From Nitrosomonadales bacterium (GTDB lineage Bacteria; Pseudomonadota; Gammaproteobacteria; Burkholderiales; SG8-41), in contig VFLF01000037.1 of the NCBI GenBank assembly GCA_009885185.1, positions 1 through 5,605 on the forward strand: a stretch of 5,605 bases of DNA, in the 5' to 3' direction. The notes under the pieces were generated by a model. That model saw only the letters and a program-made list of their open reading frames with translations, made no database searches and was not told where the DNA came from. A program made the position numbers and the translations under genes. Positions 4,798-5,605 of the stretch are shown one piece after another. Positions within the stretch are counted from its first letter, which is position 1. Each line of letters begins with the position of its first letter.

Positions 4798-5605
4798 ATG
4801 ACCGCAGCACCGAAGAAACAAACCTTTGACCACGTAACCGACGAAGCACTGGCGGAACTGCGCGCCGAGATCGGCACTGAAATCAAGGGGCCTCCCGGAC
4901 ACATCACCGAAGCCACGCGCGACGGCATACGCCATTTCGCCATGGGTATCGGTGACGAAAACCCATTATGGCTGGACGAGGATTATGCGAACAAGTCGCG
5001 CTTCGGCGGTCTTACCGCGCCGCCGTTCATCCTGTTGGCAATGAACAAAACCGCATGGGGCGCGCGCGGCCTGCGCGGCATACATTCGATGTTTTCCGGC
5101 TCGTCGTTTGAATGGAAGCGTCCCATCAAAATCGGCGACAAAATCACCTCGCGCACCATCCTGAAAGATATTGAAGTCAAAAAAAGTCAATTCGCCGGCA
5201 GCGCCATCAAGCAGACGCGCGAAGCGGTATTTCGCGATGCCGCCGGCGAAGTGGTGGCCATTGCGCGCCCGTACAGTTTTCGCATTGAGCGCGACACCGC
5301 CAGTTCCAAGGGCAAATACAACGATCTGGTGCTGGGCCAGTACACGCCGGAAAGCTACGCCAAAATCGCCGCCGACTACGACAAGGAAGTGCGCCGGGGC
5401 GACCAGCCGCGCTACTGGGAAGATGTCGCCATCGGCGAAGCATTGCCGCACGTGGTCAAGGGTCCGCTGACGGTGACGGACATTATCGTGTTTCTGATGG
5501 GTTTCGGCGGGCAATGGCTGCGCGCGCACGGCGACGCCACGCGTTGGTACCAGCGTCACCCCAAGGGCGGCATCGTCAACAGCTTCGGCGCCTTCGAGCC
5601 GCCGG
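4798..5605 (+). CDS. MaoC-like double hot-dog acyl-CoA dehydratase/hydratase, FAS1-like N-terminal domain (3' truncated by window edge)
   Basis: The frame is open from ATG 4798 (AGAGGA at 4787-4792, five bases upstream) to the right edge, giving 269 residues without a stop. Residues about 10-165 form an N-terminal hot-dog domain: DGIRHFAMGIGDENPLW (42-58), SRFGGLTAPP (67-76), FEWKRPIKIGD (104-114) and a KKSQFAG segment (128-134). A second MaoC domain starts at RYWEDVAIGE (205-214) with GPLTVTDII after it. Such proteins are usually near 380-400 residues, so about a third is missing. The family hydrates or dehydrates enoyl/3-hydroxyacyl-CoA. In the N-terminal motif Asp53 and Asn55 are kept but the hydratase-2 histidine is replaced by Trp58, as I recall for this subfamily, so the full motif may lie in the unseen part. 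It is probably co-transcribed with the CoA-transferase whose product it would use. The family call is firm; the substrate is unknown. Confidence 0.88.
   Translation, partial: MTAAPKKQTFDHVTDEALAELRAEIGTEIKGPPGHITEATRDGIRHFAMGIGDENPLWLDEDYANKSRFGGLTAPPFILLAMNKTAWGARGLRGIHSMFSGSSFEWKRPIKIGDKITSRTILKDIEVKKSQFAGSAIKQTREAVFRDAAGEVVAIARPYSFRIERDTASSKGKYNDLVLGQYTPESYAKIAADYDKEVRRGDQPRYWEDVAIGEALPHVVKGPLTVTDIIVFLMGFGGQWLRAHGDATRWYQRHPKGGIVNSFGAFEPP

Noticed and set aside
4966..5559. Minus-strand open frame of 197 codons over the MaoC-type gene
   Set aside because: The plus strand encodes a clear two-domain hot-dog protein here; the antisense product has no recognisable motif and is a by-product of GC-rich codon use.
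1..5605. CRISPR array, tRNA, rRNA, insertion sequence or long direct repeats
   Set aside because: No regularly spaced repeats, tRNA-like cloverleaf, transposase-like protein or terminal inverted repeats were seen on reading through the window; the only tandem repeats are the three 8-base units at 542-565.

Overview
The window is GC-rich and gene-dense. Its gene content suggests a betaproteobacterium, probably Burkholderiales-like: two Bug/TctC-type periplasmic solute-binding proteins, a family III (CaiB/BaiF) CoA-transferase, a double-hot-dog MaoC-type dehydratase and an MmgE/PrpD protein are typical of that group's carboxylic-acid catabolism gene neighbourhoods. This assignment comes from gene content only, since there is no rRNA or other marker gene.

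Layout from left to right. (1) 1-524: the C-terminal part of an MmgE/PrpD family protein that begins outside the window. (2) 570-1351: a compact two-gene unit, a 74-aa protein of unknown function followed, with an ATGA overlap, by a minimal nucleotidyltransferase of the AbiEii/MNT type. The unit appears to start leaderless (a TAAAAT box 6 bases before the ATG, no Shine-Dalgarno) and to end in an intrinsic terminator that overlaps the last codons. (3) 1410-2366, minus strand: a Bug/TctC solute-binding protein. (4) 2367-2541: a divergent control region with a good minus-strand promoter whose spacer is filled by an inverted repeat. (5) 2542-5605, plus strand: a likely operon of a second Bug/TctC protein, a CaiB/BaiF CoA-transferase and a MaoC-type hydratase/dehydratase that runs off the right edge. 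Gaps are 44-49 bases and no terminator lies between these genes.

Region 5 reads as a catabolic operon. A periplasmic protein would bind an organic acid, the CoA-transferase would activate it by exchange with another acyl-CoA, and the hot-dog enzyme would hydrate or dehydrate the resulting enoyl/hydroxyacyl-CoA. The MmgE/PrpD protein, from a family of methylcitrate dehydratases and cis-aconitate decarboxylases, fits the same theme, but a separate transcription unit and a minus-strand gene stand between them. No membrane subunits (TctA/TctB) are present, so both binding proteins are orphans here.

The least explained item is the small-ORF/nucleotidyltransferase pair. It looks like a toxin-antitoxin or defence-type cassette set into an otherwise metabolic neighbourhood, but its partner protein is neither a recognisable HEPN protein nor an AbiEi-type regulator. 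The rest is ordinary metabolic DNA. I saw no CRISPR array, tRNA, rRNA, insertion sequence or long repeat.
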